Source: Rana temporaria
Taxonomy: Eukaryota > Chordata > Amphibia > Anura > Ranidae
DNA length: 64,000 nucleotides
NCBI RefSeq assembly: GCF_905171775.1
Contig: NC_053492.1
Span: 326,642,720-326,706,719, forward strand
Reading direction: 5' to 3'
The first letter of the stretch is position 1; each line of letters begins with the position of its first letter. Below, in pieces: positions 9,557-21,079 of the stretch. The notes beneath the pieces are model-generated. The model worked only from the letters and a program-made list of their open reading frames with translations, had not been told where the DNA came from and ran no database searches. The position numbers and the translations under genes are program-made.

Positions 9557-10508
9557 CCACTTAAGACCCGGACAAAAATGCAGCTAAAGGACCTTGCCCC
9601 TTTTTGCGATTCGGCACTGCGTCGCTTTAACTGACAATTGCACGGTCATGCGACGTGGCTCCCGAACAAAATTGGTGTCCTTTTTTTCCCACAAATAGAG
9701 CTTTCTTTTGGTGGTATTTGATCACCTCTGCGGTTTTTATTTTTTGCGCTATAAACAAAAATAGGAGCGACAATTTTGAAAAAAATGCAATATTTTTTAC
9801 TTTTTGCTATAATAAATATCCCCCAAAAATATATAAGCAATTTTCTTCCCTCAGTTTAGGCCGATACGTATTCTTCTACCTATTTTTGGTAAAAAAATCG
9901 CAATAAGCGTTTATCGGTTGGTTTGCGCAAAATTTATAGCGTTTACAAAATAGGGGATAGTTTTATTGCATTTTTATTATTTATTTTTTACTACTAATGG
10001 TGGCGATCAGCGATTTTTTTCGTGACTGCGACATTATGGCGGATACTTCGGACAATTTTGACACCATTTTTGGGACCATTGTCATTTTCACAGCAAAAAA
10101 TGCATTTAAAATGCATTGTTTATTGTGAAAATGATAGTTGCAGTTTGGGAGTTAACCACAGGGGGCGCTGATGGGGTTATGTGTGACCTGAAGTGTATTT
10201 ACAACTGTAGGGGGGTGTGGGTGTAGGTGCGACGTCATCGATTGTGTCCCCCTAAAAAAGGGATGACACGATCGATGCTGCCGCCACAGTGAAGAACGGG
10301 GAAGCAGTGTTTACACACGGCTCTCCCCGTTCTTCAGCTCCGGGGACCGATCGCGGGACTCCAGCGGCGATCGGGTCCGCGAGTCCCACAGTCACGGAGC
10401 TTCGGACCGGGTCGCGGGGCTGGGCTTCAAGACAGCGTACATATACATCGATGTGCCCAGCCGTGCCATTCTGCCGACGTATATAGGCGTGAAGGGGTCC
10501 TTAAGTGG
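9557..10508. mobile_element. piggyBac-type MITE
   Basis: Perfect TTAA duplications at 9553-9556 and 10509-10512. Termini are CCACTTAAGACCC and, inverted, GGGTCCTTAAGTGG. The right end block GTGCCATTCTGCCGACGTATA is shared with the right end of the large piggyBac element near 22010-22030, which marks it as a deletion derivative or relative of that autonomous family. It disrupts a Penelope-like terminal region. The 65-codon open frame near 10289 is not conserved sequence. Confidence 0.88.
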
Positions 10509-10512
10509 TTAA

Positions 10513-10850
10513 TGGTATTCCTAAGGTTTTTTTGGGGGTTTGTTCACACGGACTGCATTTATTCACTTGATAATTCTCAGGTTTCTACCTAATTTAGAAA
10601 TTAACCCCTCCTTATTGAGTTCTTACAGACCTATTTACAGATATCATTTTTTCACTAAGTATTTCATAATTATAATTGATATTTATCTAGCACTTCATTA
10701 TCACTAGTGTCACATTTTAGCTTACAACAGCACAGCTCTTCCTTTGACCATTATTATTAGTGTTGTATAACATTTTAGTTGCCGCTTTACTATTTATCGA
10801 ATTAGCGCAGTACACCCCTCTTTTTCATAGGGATAAAGAACTACTTTATC
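10513..10850 (-). mobile_element. Penelope-like terminal region, second part
   Basis: Continuation of 9130-9552 after removal of the 952 bp piggyBac MITE and one TTAA. T-rich, non-coding, ending near GCGCAGTACACCCCTC. Boundary with the DIRS fragment is approximate. Confidence 0.35.
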
Positions 10851-10854
10851 CCTA

Positions 10855-11640
10855 TGGAGTACTAAATAGGGACTACAACAGGATAATGCTGCCGACTCCT
10901 AAACCCTGTGGGCCGAGGTAATAGCCACCACGAATGCCACCTTCTGGGACAACGTAGGTAAGGGAATCTCCCAAATATTCTCAAATGGAGGTTTCTGGAG
11001 AACCAATAACACCAAGTTTAAATCTCATGGCGGCAGAAAAGACCGTACAGGCGGAGCCACATGCCTAACTCCTTGAATGAAGGTACAAACTAAGAGTGAG
11101 TGGCTAGGGGTCGCTGAAAGAAGACTGCTAAGGCAGACACCTGGCCCTTGATGATGCTCAAAGCCAACTTCTGCTCAACGCCCTGTTGAAGAAAAGCCAA
11201 GATCTGAGCCACAGAAAAGTATAGAGGATGAACGCCAATCGACTCACACCAAGAAATGTACGCTTTCCACCTACAATGGTATATCTTACTAGAAGTTGAC
11301 TTCCTCACCTTCATCATAGTAGGGATCACTGATCTCGACAGTTCTCTATCTCTCAGTACCTGGCTTTCAATGGCTAGGCCATTAAAACTAGTCACTGTAA
11401 AGCAGGATGGAAGCTCAGCCCTCGGTACAACTGGTCCTCTGAGAGGTAGCTTCCAAGGGATGTTTACTGCCACCAGAAGACCTTCGCCCTTGGTCCTTCG
11501 CAGTCACTGCAGAAGAGGAAGGTGTTGGCCCCGCAATAGCACTAGGACAACTGCGGCATCTATCAGAGGAACTGGCGAGATTCCCCCGAGCCTCAGTTAC
11601 TTCCCGTTGAACTTAACCTGCTGAAGGGGCAAACATTTGA
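10855..11640 (-). pseudogene. DIRS-type tyrosine recombinase fragment
   Basis: The minus-strand frame from 11473 to 11090 includes SRSVIPTMMKVRKSTSSKIY, WKAYISWCES, FSVAQILAFLQQGVEQ and SIIKGQVSALAVFF. This matches the N-terminal SAM-like DNA-binding part of DIRS retroelement recombinases. Translation below 11090 continues with GVRHVAPPVRSF and, after a stop, DLNLVL and AFVVAITSAHRV, which fits the start of the catalytic domain (the AITSAxR arginine box). At least two stops break the frame and the catalytic RHRY tail is missing. Upstream sequence to about 11640 is likely the tail of the RT/RNase H ORF but is not clear. The split direct or inverted repeats expected of a complete DIRS element are not seen, so this is an internal relic. 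Confidence 0.7.
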
Positions 11641-11765
11641 GAAGAAAAACTACTAACCTGGTCAGCATTCACTCGCCCAAACCTTTACAGAAATGATACC
11701 CACACAAGGAGACACAGGGACCCCCAGAGTGGACAAATTCTGTCACTCACTTTTTGTACACCCAA
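11641..11765. other. Short unassigned stretch
   Basis: No recognisable coding or repeat; it may be residual DIRS sequence. Confidence 0.3.
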
Positions 11766-12480
11766 ATAGGTAGATTCAGAAAGAGTTAGGCCGGCTTATC
11801 TACAGATAAGCCGACCTAACTCTGAATCTGCACCGACCTATGTTTAAGTGTATTCTCTAACAGAGATACACTTAAACATATCTAAGATAGGATGGCTTGC
11901 GCCGTCCTATCTTAGATTGCAATGTTTTGGCTGAAGGCTAGGTGGCGCTTCCATTGCGGCCGGCGTAGACTATGTAAATGAGCTTGTACGCCGATTCACG
12001 AACGTACGCGCGGCCGCCGCAGTCGAATTACGTCGTTTCCGTAAGGCCTTAGGCGGCCTAAAGTTATTCCACCTATGAAGTGGAATTACAATGTTAAAGT
12101 ATGGCCGCCGTTCCCGCCGCAAGGTTCGAATTTTTTTAAGTCGTTTGTGCAAGTCGTCCGCGAATCGGGAGTTACGTCGTTTACGTACACGTCTAAATCA
12201 ATAGGCCTACTTAGCCGCAATGCGCACTGGGAAATGTAGGCGCCCGGCGCATGCGCAGTAGAGAAAAACGTCAAAAAATTTGAGGTCAAGCCTCATTTCC
12301 ATACAACACGCCCCCCTCCAACCAATTTGAATTAGGCGCCCTTACGCCCGCTCGTTTGAGGCTACGCCGCCGTAGATTAGCAGGTAAGTAGATTGAAAAT
12401 CACTACTAGCCTAGCTAATTTACGGCGGTGTAGCCTAAACAGGCTATGCTACGCCGCCCTAAACTTAATCCAAAAGGTTC
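11766..12480. repeat. Palindrome-rich repeat with consecutive hairpins
   Basis: Three strong hairpins lie end to end at 11772-11829, 11839-11880 and 11881-11916. They are followed by CG-rich sequence (about 11960-12290) and a right part with ACGCCGCCGTAGATTAGCAG and TACGGCGGTGTAGCC. Arms differ by only a few mismatches. No ORF of note. Probably a non-autonomous DNA transposon; superfamily unknown because clear ends and TSD are not resolved. Confidence 0.6.
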
Positions 12481-12839
12481 AACTCGCGGACCTCCTTGAT
12501 GCTCCCGAAGGAGGTCCACAAATCTGGAAACCAGCGAAGATTTCCCCCCACCCCACTGAATATTTAGATCAGGGAGGGGGTTATATACTGACTGAGGACA
12601 GCCCATGGGCATAGCCAGGTTTTATTTGTTCTGCCTAGTTCTACTCCTGCAGAGGCAATATAATCCAATGGTCAAGATTAAGGAGGCGCTGTGTCCGTCG
12701 ATAAACGAAAGAGACATTTTTTTTTTTAAGACAGACATCGTTTTTGTATAGCCAGCATATATTACAGTTCTGTCAAAAAATTGGCAAAACAGTCTTTAAT
12801 TTTTAGTCTGATGATATTTACCAGCATCAACCTCTAATA
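12481..12839. other. Unassigned stretch
   Basis: Contains a hairpin CGGACCTCCTTGATG...AGGAGGTCC near 12487-12520 and otherwise AT-rich sequence. No gene seen. Confidence 0.3.
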
Positions 12840-12956
12840 GTATATACAGTATACTGTATCTCTTCTGTCTGTTATTCTCAGAGTGGATTAGAGATTACTC
12901 AAAACAATAATCGGCCAACTAATCAATTATAAAAATAATCGTTAGTTGCAGCCCTA
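12840..12956. mobile_element. hAT terminal fragment (CGTTAGTTGCAGCCCTA end)
   Basis: The right end AATAATCGTTAGTTGCAGCCCTA, with subterminal TAATCGGCC and AATCAATTAT, matches the common hAT terminus TAGGGCTGCAACTAACGATT. Only one end is recognised. Confidence 0.55.
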
Positions 12957-13640
12957 CTATTACTTTCCCCTTCGTTTTCCTCCCTTTGAAGCTCTACCCA
13001 TAAGGATTCCACCTCCTACCTAGCGCTATTAGTGATGTCGTTGCTCACATTCACATAATTCTTGATATACAAGCATACCCCTCCCCCTTTTTTACCCTCC
13101 ATATCTCTGTGAAAAGGGGAAGACCCCTGAATGGTTGCCAGTCAATTATGAGAGCTGTCCAACCAAGTCTCTGAAATTCCCACAAAATCTAAATCCTCCT
13201 CATACATCAGCAGCTCCAATTATCCTATCTTGTTAGCCAGACTTCTAGCATTGTTATACAAGCCTCGTAATTTTCTCTGGTTGCATACTATTTCCTTGTT
13301 AGTTGTTATGAGGCTGAAATTTGTATTTGTCAACTTACTTACCCTGGGTTTTGGTATTCTAGTCATGCTACCGCTAATGCCCACAATATTACCTGAACCT
13401 TGTTCCATGCTGGCTAGCTCTACATCTGGACCCCCCTATTATCTAGTTTAAAAGCCCCTCTAAATTTTTGGCCATCTTCTCTCCTAGCCGAGCTGCATCC
13501 TCCCCATTTAGGTGCAGTCTGTCCTTGCTAAAGAGCCGGTAACAAACCGAGAAGTCGGAACCAGTTCTCAAGGTATCCAAACCCCTCCTTTATAAACCAG
13601 CTCCTCTTGTTAAATTCCCTAATCTCCTGCTATAAACATC
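12957..13640 (-). pseudogene. CR1-type LINE endonuclease fragment
   Basis: Minus-strand translation gives RKLRGLYNNARSLANKIG, then (after a stop) LELL and DFVGISETWLDSSH, later GGGVCLYIKNYV. These are the N-terminal motifs of the CR1 apurinic-like endonuclease: an Asn near the start, the Glu of SETW, and the GGGVCLYI strand. Several stops interrupt the frame. Only the first third of the domain is present. A second CR1 copy with the same segment is at 27585-28275. Confidence 0.75.
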
Positions 13641-14371
13641 ATACAGTTCTGCGCTTACAGTCTGTGACAGATTGCCCTCTCTGTCCTAATAATTGAGCTG
13701 AGGATTGGTTCAAGGTCCTACCACAGGATGGTACTATGGATACAAAAATTGATCAAAGTGTGTGCCACATCCTTAAAGCGGAGGTTCACCCTAAAAACAT
13801 GTATATACCATTACATTCAGCATACTCCCGATGCTTCACCCGATACTTGTATTGTCGGCGGTGATAAGTGCGTGGGGAAGTTACAAGCACCGATCACCAC
13901 TGATTTTAAAGCAGCTGAAAGCTGCCGTGTATCCCGTGTATGCTGCCTTGTGTATGCCGCCGTGTGTATCCCGTGTATGCCGCCGTGTGTATCCCGTGTA
14001 TGCCGCCGTGTGTATCCCGTGTATCCGGCCGTGTTTCTCTCCCCTTTGGTGCTTCTCCTCCACCCCCTGTAAATGTCAGGCTGGAGAGCGGAGTAGGAGC
14101 CGGTAAATCCGGCTCCTTACTGCTCCGAATGGACAGAGTCAGTGATCACTGACTCTGTCCATTCACATAACTGAAACATTGTAACCTGTGTTTACAAATG
14201 TTTCAGTTTATGAATGAAGAGAAGACGCTGTCTTCACTCCATTCATTTTCAGCGCAGCTGATGCAGCTGAGAAAGGGACAAGGGAACATGTGTCCCTAGT
14301 CCCTTTCCCTGTCTCAAAGGGAAGATGTCAGAGGTCAAAAAACATACTGACACATGTGCCGCTGTCACATG
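13641..14371. repeat. Repeat patchwork with TTAA terminus and minisatellite
   Basis: TTAAAGCGGAGGTTCACCC at 13773-13791 is one end of the TTAA palindromic MITE family seen at 24669 and 40901, but no opposite end is found. It is followed by a CCGTGTGTATCCCGTGTATG minisatellite and a block of palindromes (for example 14128-14162). No coding. Confidence 0.5.
13920..14035 (+). repeat. Short minisatellite
   Basis: Four to five copies of a roughly 27 bp unit containing GCCGCCGTGTGTATCCCGTG. The Cys/Val-rich frames across it are periodic artefacts. Confidence 0.75.
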
Positions 14372-14470
14372 AGATTAAAAAAAGTATCGGTATTCGGTAT
14401 CGGCGAGAACTTGAAAAAAAGTATCGGTACTTGTACTCGGTCTTAAAAAAGTGGTATCGGGACAACCCTA
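14372..14470. mobile_element. hAT terminal fragment
   Basis: Repeated GTATCGG motifs ending GGTATCGGGACAACCCTA, the same kind of end as 9013-9128. It directly abuts a piggyBac-type terminus at 14471. Confidence 0.5.
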
Positions 14471-14862
14471 CCACTTAAGACCCAGACCAATATGCAGCTA
14501 AAGGACCCAAGGTGTTTTTACAATTTGGCACTGCGCTGCTTTAACTGGAAATTGCGCGGTCATGCAATGTTGTACCGAAACAAAATTTGCGTCCTTTTCT
14601 TCCCACAAATAGAGCTTTCTTTTGATGGTATTTGATTGCCTCTGCCTATTTTTTGCGATATAAACGGAAAAAGACCGAAAATTTGGAAAACAAAATGATA
14701 TTTTCTACTTTTTGTTATAAGAAAAATCGAATAAACTAAATTTTAGTCAAACATTTAGGCCAAAATGTATTCAGCCACATGTCTTTAGTAAAAAAAAACA
14801 AAAAAAAAAAAAATCGCAATAAGCGTATATTTATTGGTTTTCGCAAAAGTTATAGCGTCTAC

Positions 14863-15268
14863 CATAGGTGTGCGCAGCCTATTGCATTAGGGTGTGCACA
14901 CCAAAGCTCAAACACACATGCGTGTGTAATATACCATATATGGCAGTGGGAAAGTCAGTAGGGCTTTGTCAGCAGGGCAGAGATCAGTGTCAGTAGTTTA
15001 TCTTTATTTGTATTATATTATTATTATTTTTTTACAATTTTATTTTTATTATTATTTTTTTAAATATTTTTTTTATGTTTGGGGGCTTTGGTGAAATTTC
15101 AGTGGTTTAAACAGAACCCTGATGTCTAACTTTTGAGACAGAGAAAGGGACTGATGACAGATTCCCCAGTCCCTTTCTCTGCAGCCAGGCAGCAGGGGGA
15201 ATCTGCATAGTACAGGGTGATTAAGGTGTGCCCAGGCACACCTTACACCCCATGTGCACACGCCTATG
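14863..15268. mobile_element. hAT-like MITE with perfect 8 bp TSD
   Basis: Termini CATAGGTGTGCGC and, inverted, CATAGGCGTGTGC. Flanked by GCGTCTAC at 14855-14862 and 15269-15276. It carries a subterminal pair GGTGTGCACACC/GGTGTGCCCAGGCACACC and an AT-rich core. Excision restores GCGTCTACAAACTAGGG, which parallels GCGTTTACAAAATAGGG in the related MITE at 9557-10508. No coding. Confidence 0.9.
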
Positions 15269-15339
15269 GCGTCTACAAACTAGGGTACATTTCTGGAATT
15301 TACACAGCTTTTAATTTAAGACTGCCTATCTCATTTCTT

Positions 15340-17165
15340 GAGGTGCTAAAATGGCAGGGCAGTACAACCCCCCCAAATGACCCCATTTTGGAAAGTAGAC
15401 ACCCCAATGAAACTGCTGAGAGGCATGTTGAGTCCATTGAATATTTTTTTTTGTCCAAAGTGATTGAATAATGAAAAAAAAAAGTTGTCACTAAATTATA
15501 TATTGCTCACACATGCCATGTTTATATGTGGAATTGCACTCCAAAATACATTCTGCTGCTTCTCCTGAGTACGGGGATACCACATGTTTGGGACTTTTTG
15601 GAAGCCTAGCCGCGTACGGGACCCCAAAAACCAAGCACCGCCTTCAGCATTTCTAAGGGCGCAAATTATTGATTTCACTCCTCACTACCTATCACAGTTT
15701 CGAAGGCCATAAAATGCCAAAATAGAATAAAACCCCCCCAAATGACCCCATCTTGGAAAGTAGACACCCCAAGCTATTTGCTCAGAGGCATGTCGAGTCC
15801 ATGGAATATTTTATATTTTGACACAAGTTGCGGGAATTTGACAAACTGATTTTTTTTTGCACAAAGTTGTCACTAAATGATCTATTTCTCACACATGCCA
15901 TTGGCATATGGGGAATTACACCCAAAAATACATTCTGCTGCTTCTCCTGAGTACGGGGATACCACGTGTGTTACTTTTTTGGAGCCTAGCCGCGTACGGG
16001 ACCCTGAAAACCAATCACCACCTTCAAGATTTCTAAAGACATACATTTTTGATTTCACTCCTCACTACCTATCACTACCGATCACAGTTTTGAAGGCCAT
16101 AAAATCCCAAGATGGCACACAACCCCCCCAAATGACCAATTTTGGAAAGAAGACACCCCAAGCTATTTGCTGAGAGGAATGTTGAGCCCATTGAATATTG
16201 AATTTTTTTGCCCCAAGTGATTGAATAATGACCAAAAAAAATAAAAAATTACAAAAAGTTGTCACTAAATTATATATTGCTCACACATGCCGTGGGCATA
16301 TGTGGAATTACACCCCAAATTACATTCTGCTGCTTCTCCTGAGTACGGGGATACCACATGTGTGGGACTTTTTGGGAGCCTAGCCGCATACGGGATCTGA
16401 AAACCAAGCACTGCCTTCAAGATTTCTAAGGCCATACATTTTTGATTTCACTCCTCACTACCTATAACAGTTTTGAAGGCCATAAAATGCCAAAAAAGCA
16501 TAACCCCCCCCCCCCCAAATGACCTTATTTTGGAAAGTAGACACCCCAAGCTATTTGCTGAGAGGCATAGTGAATATTTTACAGCTCTCATTTGTTTTTG
16601 AAAATGAAGAAAGAAAATAAAACTTTTTTTTTCTTTTTACAATTTTCAAAACTTTGTGACAAAAAGCGAGATCTGCAAAAAAATCACCATACCTCTCAGC
16701 AAATAGCTTGGGGTGTCTACTTTCCAAAATGGAGTCATTTGGGAGGGGGGTTTGTGCCATCTGGGCATTCCATGGCCTCCGAAACTGTGATAGGTAGTGA
16801 GGAGTAAAATCAAAAACTTACACCCTTAGAAAGCCTGAAGGCAGTGATTGGTTTTTGGGGTCCCGTACGCGGCTAGGCTCCCAAAAGTCTGACACATGTG
16901 GTATCCTCGTACTCAGGAGAAGCAGCAGAATGTATTTTGGGGTGTAATTCCACATATGCCCATTGCATGTTTGAGCAATATATCATTTAATGACAACTTT
17001 GCGCAAAAAAAAAAATATATATATTTATTTTTCCCGCAACTTGTGTCAAAATATAAAATATTCCATGGACTCAAGATACCTCTCAGCAAATAGCTTGGGG
17101 TGTCTACTTTCCAAAATGGGGTCATTTGGGGGGGTTTTGAATTGTCCTGACATTTTATGCAAAAC
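15340..17165. repeat. Array of 365-390 bp repeats, four direct and two inverted
   Basis: Anchor GACCCCAT/TTGGAAAGTAGACACCCCAA falls at 15379, 15744, 16135 and 16521. The complement GGGTGTCTACTTTCC...GTCATTTGG falls at about 16731 and 17118. Each unit also carries CATTCTGCTGCTTCTCCTGA and CCTAGCCGCGTACGGGA. The orientation flips near 16570-16680. Non-coding. Confidence 0.9.
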
Positions 17166-18675
17166 ATTTAGAAGCTTATGTCATACATCACCAACTCTTC
17201 TAACCACTTGAAGACAAAGCCCTTTCTGACACTGTTTGTTTACATAAAAACATTTTTTTTGCAAGAAAGTTAAGTTGAACCCCCAAACATTATATATTTT
17301 TTAAAGCAAAGGCCCTACAGAGTAAAATGGTGGGTATTGCATTTTTTTTTTCCACACAGTATTTGCGCAGCGATTTTCCAAACACATTTTTGGGGGAAGC
17401 ACTAAAACACACTATATTGCCCAAATTGTTGATAAAAGTAGATCTTAGGCCAAGTACATGGATACCAAACACGACATACTTTAAAATTGCGCACAAACGC
17501 GCAGTGGCGACAAACTACATACATTTTTAAAAGCCTTTAAAAAGCCTTTACAGGTTACCACATTAGATTTACAGAGGAGGTCTACTGCTAAAATTACTGC
17601 CCTTGATCTGCCCTTTGCGGTGATACCTCTCATGCATGGTACAATTGCTGTTTACATATGACTCCAGACCGACGCTTGTGTTCGCCTTTGCGCAAGAGCA
17701 GGGGGGGACAGGGATGCTTTTTTTTTTATATTTATCTTTTTTTTAATTTTATTTGTAAACTGGTCCATTTTATTTATTTTTTACCATTTTTATTGTTATC
17801 TCAGGGAATGTATATATCCCTTATGATAGCAATAGTTAGTGACAGGTACTCTTTTTTTTTTTTAAATTGGGGTCTATTAGACCCTAGATCTTTCCTCTGC
17901 CCTCAAAGTATCTGACCACACCAAGATCGGTGTGATAAAATGCTTTCCCAATGGCTCTGTTTATATCCGGGGGGGGGGGGGACATTCCCTCCCACTGAAT
18001 GTAAAAGCAGTCTAGAGGCTAATTAGCTGCTAGGACTGCTTTTAAATGAAAGCTGACCGCTGGCTGAAGAGAATACCAAGATGATACCAAAATCACACGG
18101 TTGGACTTTTCCACGGGCAAGCCTCCGTCGGAATTTTGGAATTTCGACCGTATGTACGCGGAATTAGGAGCAAAATCGCTCCTCCGCCCCTAATGCCCCC
18201 ATGCTTTGGCATATATGCTCTTTTTTAAACTGTGGTGGTGAAATCACCTCCTACAGCACTGGAGTCACGGCTTTATATATCGTGGGAGCAAACACTGTTG
18301 CTGTCAAGATTAAAAAGTCTGCGCAACAGCTGAATGGCATACCTGAAAACAGTAAAGTGAATTACATACCTGAAAAGCAAGCATGAAAAAACATAACAAT
18401 AAAACTTTGCAGACTAGAATACAGTAAAAAAGAGCAGATTAGAGAGAGAATAGAGAGGGAGAGAACAATAAAACGACAACTATTTTTGGTTTTATTATTT
18501 TATATTTTTTTTGTGTTTTTATTTTTTATTTATTTTTTTAACACTTTTTTTTGTAACTGTAACTGTTCAACTTTTCGGTTCCAGGTTTGGGTCTCTCAAA
18601 ATGCGATGGCATCTTGGGAGACTCTGAGTAAGTGTGCCTAGCCTGTGAAATGTTTTACCCTACGCTAATACTTCA

Positions 18676-20631
18676 CTAGTGTGTGAAAGCGTTCAAAACA
18701 TTCACCAATACACGACCAGGATCGTCAGGACAGCGGGGACAAAAATAACGGGTGTCACGCCTATATCCACGTTTGGTACAGACACGACATCTTCTTTGGG
18801 GGGCTTGTTGGGTAGGGGTACTCCTGAGGACATTAGAAAAATGTCTCTCATGCAGTTGGCTTACTGCATTTGGTAGGGGATGGTGAGGTGCAGAACCGCC
18901 TGGATACAGGAGTTCTAAGATGATCTCATCCTGGAATGTAAGGAAGGATCCATTCCATCCTGAAGCTTTGTATAAGACATAAGCATTCAGTAAAGTCAAT
19001 GCTTATGTCTAATGAAATAAATATAGAGACACTTTTTTGTACCAGCATCTCGCCTTACGGGCAATATGATACGGTGCCATCAACTGGTCGTTGAGGTCCA
19101 CCCCTTCCATATTTTGGTTATATTGGTGGACACAGAAGGGTTTCTCCACAAGACCAGCCGCCGTACGAATTTGTACTGTCGTGTCTGCGTGAAGGGTGGT
19201 AAGAACGAAAACATTCTTATTGTCCTGCCACTTCACAGCGAGCAATTTATTACACCTGCAGCAGGCTCTCACCTCCAGCCTAAGATGGGAATCTACAAGC
19301 CGCTGGGGAAAGCCCCGGCGATTAGGTCGCATGGTGCCACATGCTCCAATCTGATGATCAAACAAGTGACTAAAAAGTGGCACGCTGGTGTAATAATTGT
19401 CCACGTATAAGTGGTACCCCTTTCCGAATAAGGGAGACACCAAGTCCCACACGATCTTGCCAGCGCTCCCCATGTAATCTGGGCAACCCTTCAGCTCTAC
19501 CTCATAATCTTTGCCCTCATAAACCCTAAAGCTTGTGTGTAGCCTGTTGCCCTGTCACAAAGCTTATAATGCTTGACCCCGTATCTGGCACGCTTGCTGG
19601 GAAGGTACTGCTTGAAAGACAAGCGGCCAGAAAATTTAATCAGGGACTCATCAATGCAGACAACTTGCTGGGGATTAAACAATGCTGCATAACGTTCGTT
19701 GAAATGGTTTATGAGGGGCCGAATTTTGTAGAGCCGGTCAAATTCAGGGTCTCCACACGGACGACAAAGTGCATTGTCACTGAAATGCAAGAACCGCAGA
19801 ATCGCCTCGTATCGTTTGCATGCAAGCAGAGAATATGGGCATATGGTGGTGTGGACTTGTGAACCAATACATCCACAACTTCGGAAATTGGTGTATGCCC
19901 ATGTTGAGGGTAAGGACCAGAAAGGTCTTAAATTCGGAAACCGTAAGTGGTTTCCATTCTCTGGCAAGGACGGAATGGGCATTAGCGGCGATGTAAGTAC
20001 CAGCATATAAATTACTCTGGTCCACAATAGATCTATAGAGATCTTCCTTGAAATACAGCGAATAAAAATCAAGTGACGTAAAATCAGCTGTATCCACCTG
20101 AATACCGGGTTGGCCAGTGAATGGGGGAAGTACGGGTTCTGCAGAAGTGGTGGGGACCCAATCAGGACAGGCAAATTCTGCAGGAAGGGCACTATGGGCA
20201 CGACGGGCCTGTCTTTGTCTTTTTCTCTGTGGCAGCGGGGCACTACTTGTGCTTGCCACCTCGCCAGCTTGAACTGCACTTATGGGACTCGCCACGTCAC
20301 CACGTGATACTGCAGTGCTGGATGAACGACCAGGGTGTACTAGGCTGCTGGTGCTTGCCAGTTCACCAGAAGGAATAGCGGCGCTAGTACTTCTCTGCTC
20401 CATACAAGGGTCCTGCGGTTCTTGCTGCTCAACATCATCAGAACGGAGTCAGGTACGCCTGGCCTTAGCAGGGACCACAACTTAGTCGTCAGAGCTATCT
20501 GGCATGGAGCCGCTGTCGTCTACAGGATCGTATTCTGAGCCAAAATCTGACAGATGCGTGACCACCTCTTCACTATCTGTCTGGCTCAGAAACGTGTAGG
20601 CCTCTGCACTAGTGTACATTCGATTTGCCAT
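18676..20631 (-). pseudogene. piggyBac (PGBD-type) transposase pseudogene
   Basis: Start at 20631 (MANRMYTSAEAYTFLSQ) followed by an Asp/Glu/Ser-rich acidic N-terminus, as in piggyBac transposases. Downstream come DFTSLDFYSLYFKEDL, RYEAILRFLHFSDN, DESLIKFSGRLSFKQY, GYHLYVDNYYTSVPLF, NMEGVDLNDQL and, at the C-terminus, a Cys-rich CRVCTKRGYRRDTRYFCPRC zinc-binding tail. The three catalytic aspartates fall in IDESL, YVDNYY and GVDLND. In-frame stops lie at 20484-20482 and near 20451. The frame shifts near 19820-19870 (after the LFSAxMQ-like segment) and near 19500-19530, and breaks again near 19005. Length spans about 650 codons, normal for the family. All domain blocks are present in order, so this was a full-length copy that decayed by point mutation and small indels. 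It is not functional as read. Confidence 0.9.
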
Positions 20632-21079
20632 TTTGGGCTCTAAATTTAGTCGTACACTAGTAATGATTCACAGGTAAAAAAAGCACCTGACTGTCAGCAA
20701 ACGTAGAAAACGCTTAAAAAAAAACTGTTAGCGATCGCAGGGATCAGGCCTGTCTCTGCGAATGCTGCAGTTATGTGTGTTGTGACAGTGATCGATCGAT
20801 ACTGCACATGGGTGGGTTGGGCTGGGCGGAGGGGCAAAATGCAGGTGCTAGCGGGTATCTGGGCTGATTCCGCCAACAATGCGTTTTTGGGTACCCTAAA
20901 CTGCTAGGTATGCTAGTATAGATCTCATCAGATCAGGTATCGATCCGTTCAGATACTATACCACTAAGGGGGGTGTATGCTTTGCGCGTGGGTGTAAGCA
21001 TTACTGGCACTAACCTAACGCTGCCTGGGGCGACCCAGACCCTGACTGACGCTAAAATTTAATTGATATCACCCGCCGG

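Larger units (their letters stand above)
14471..17199. mobile_element. piggyBac-type element body with repeat array
   Basis: The left end CCACTTAAGACCCAGACC and the following 380 bp match the 5' part of the MITE at 9557 (shared CACAAATAGAGCTTTCTTTT and AATCGCAATAAGCG). The sequence is split by a hAT-like MITE (14863-15268) and resumes at 15277. The interior is filled by six copies of a 365-390 bp repeat. The preceding bases are CCTA rather than TTAA, and no matching right end is resolved, so its relation to the autonomous element starting at 17204 is uncertain. Confidence 0.6.
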
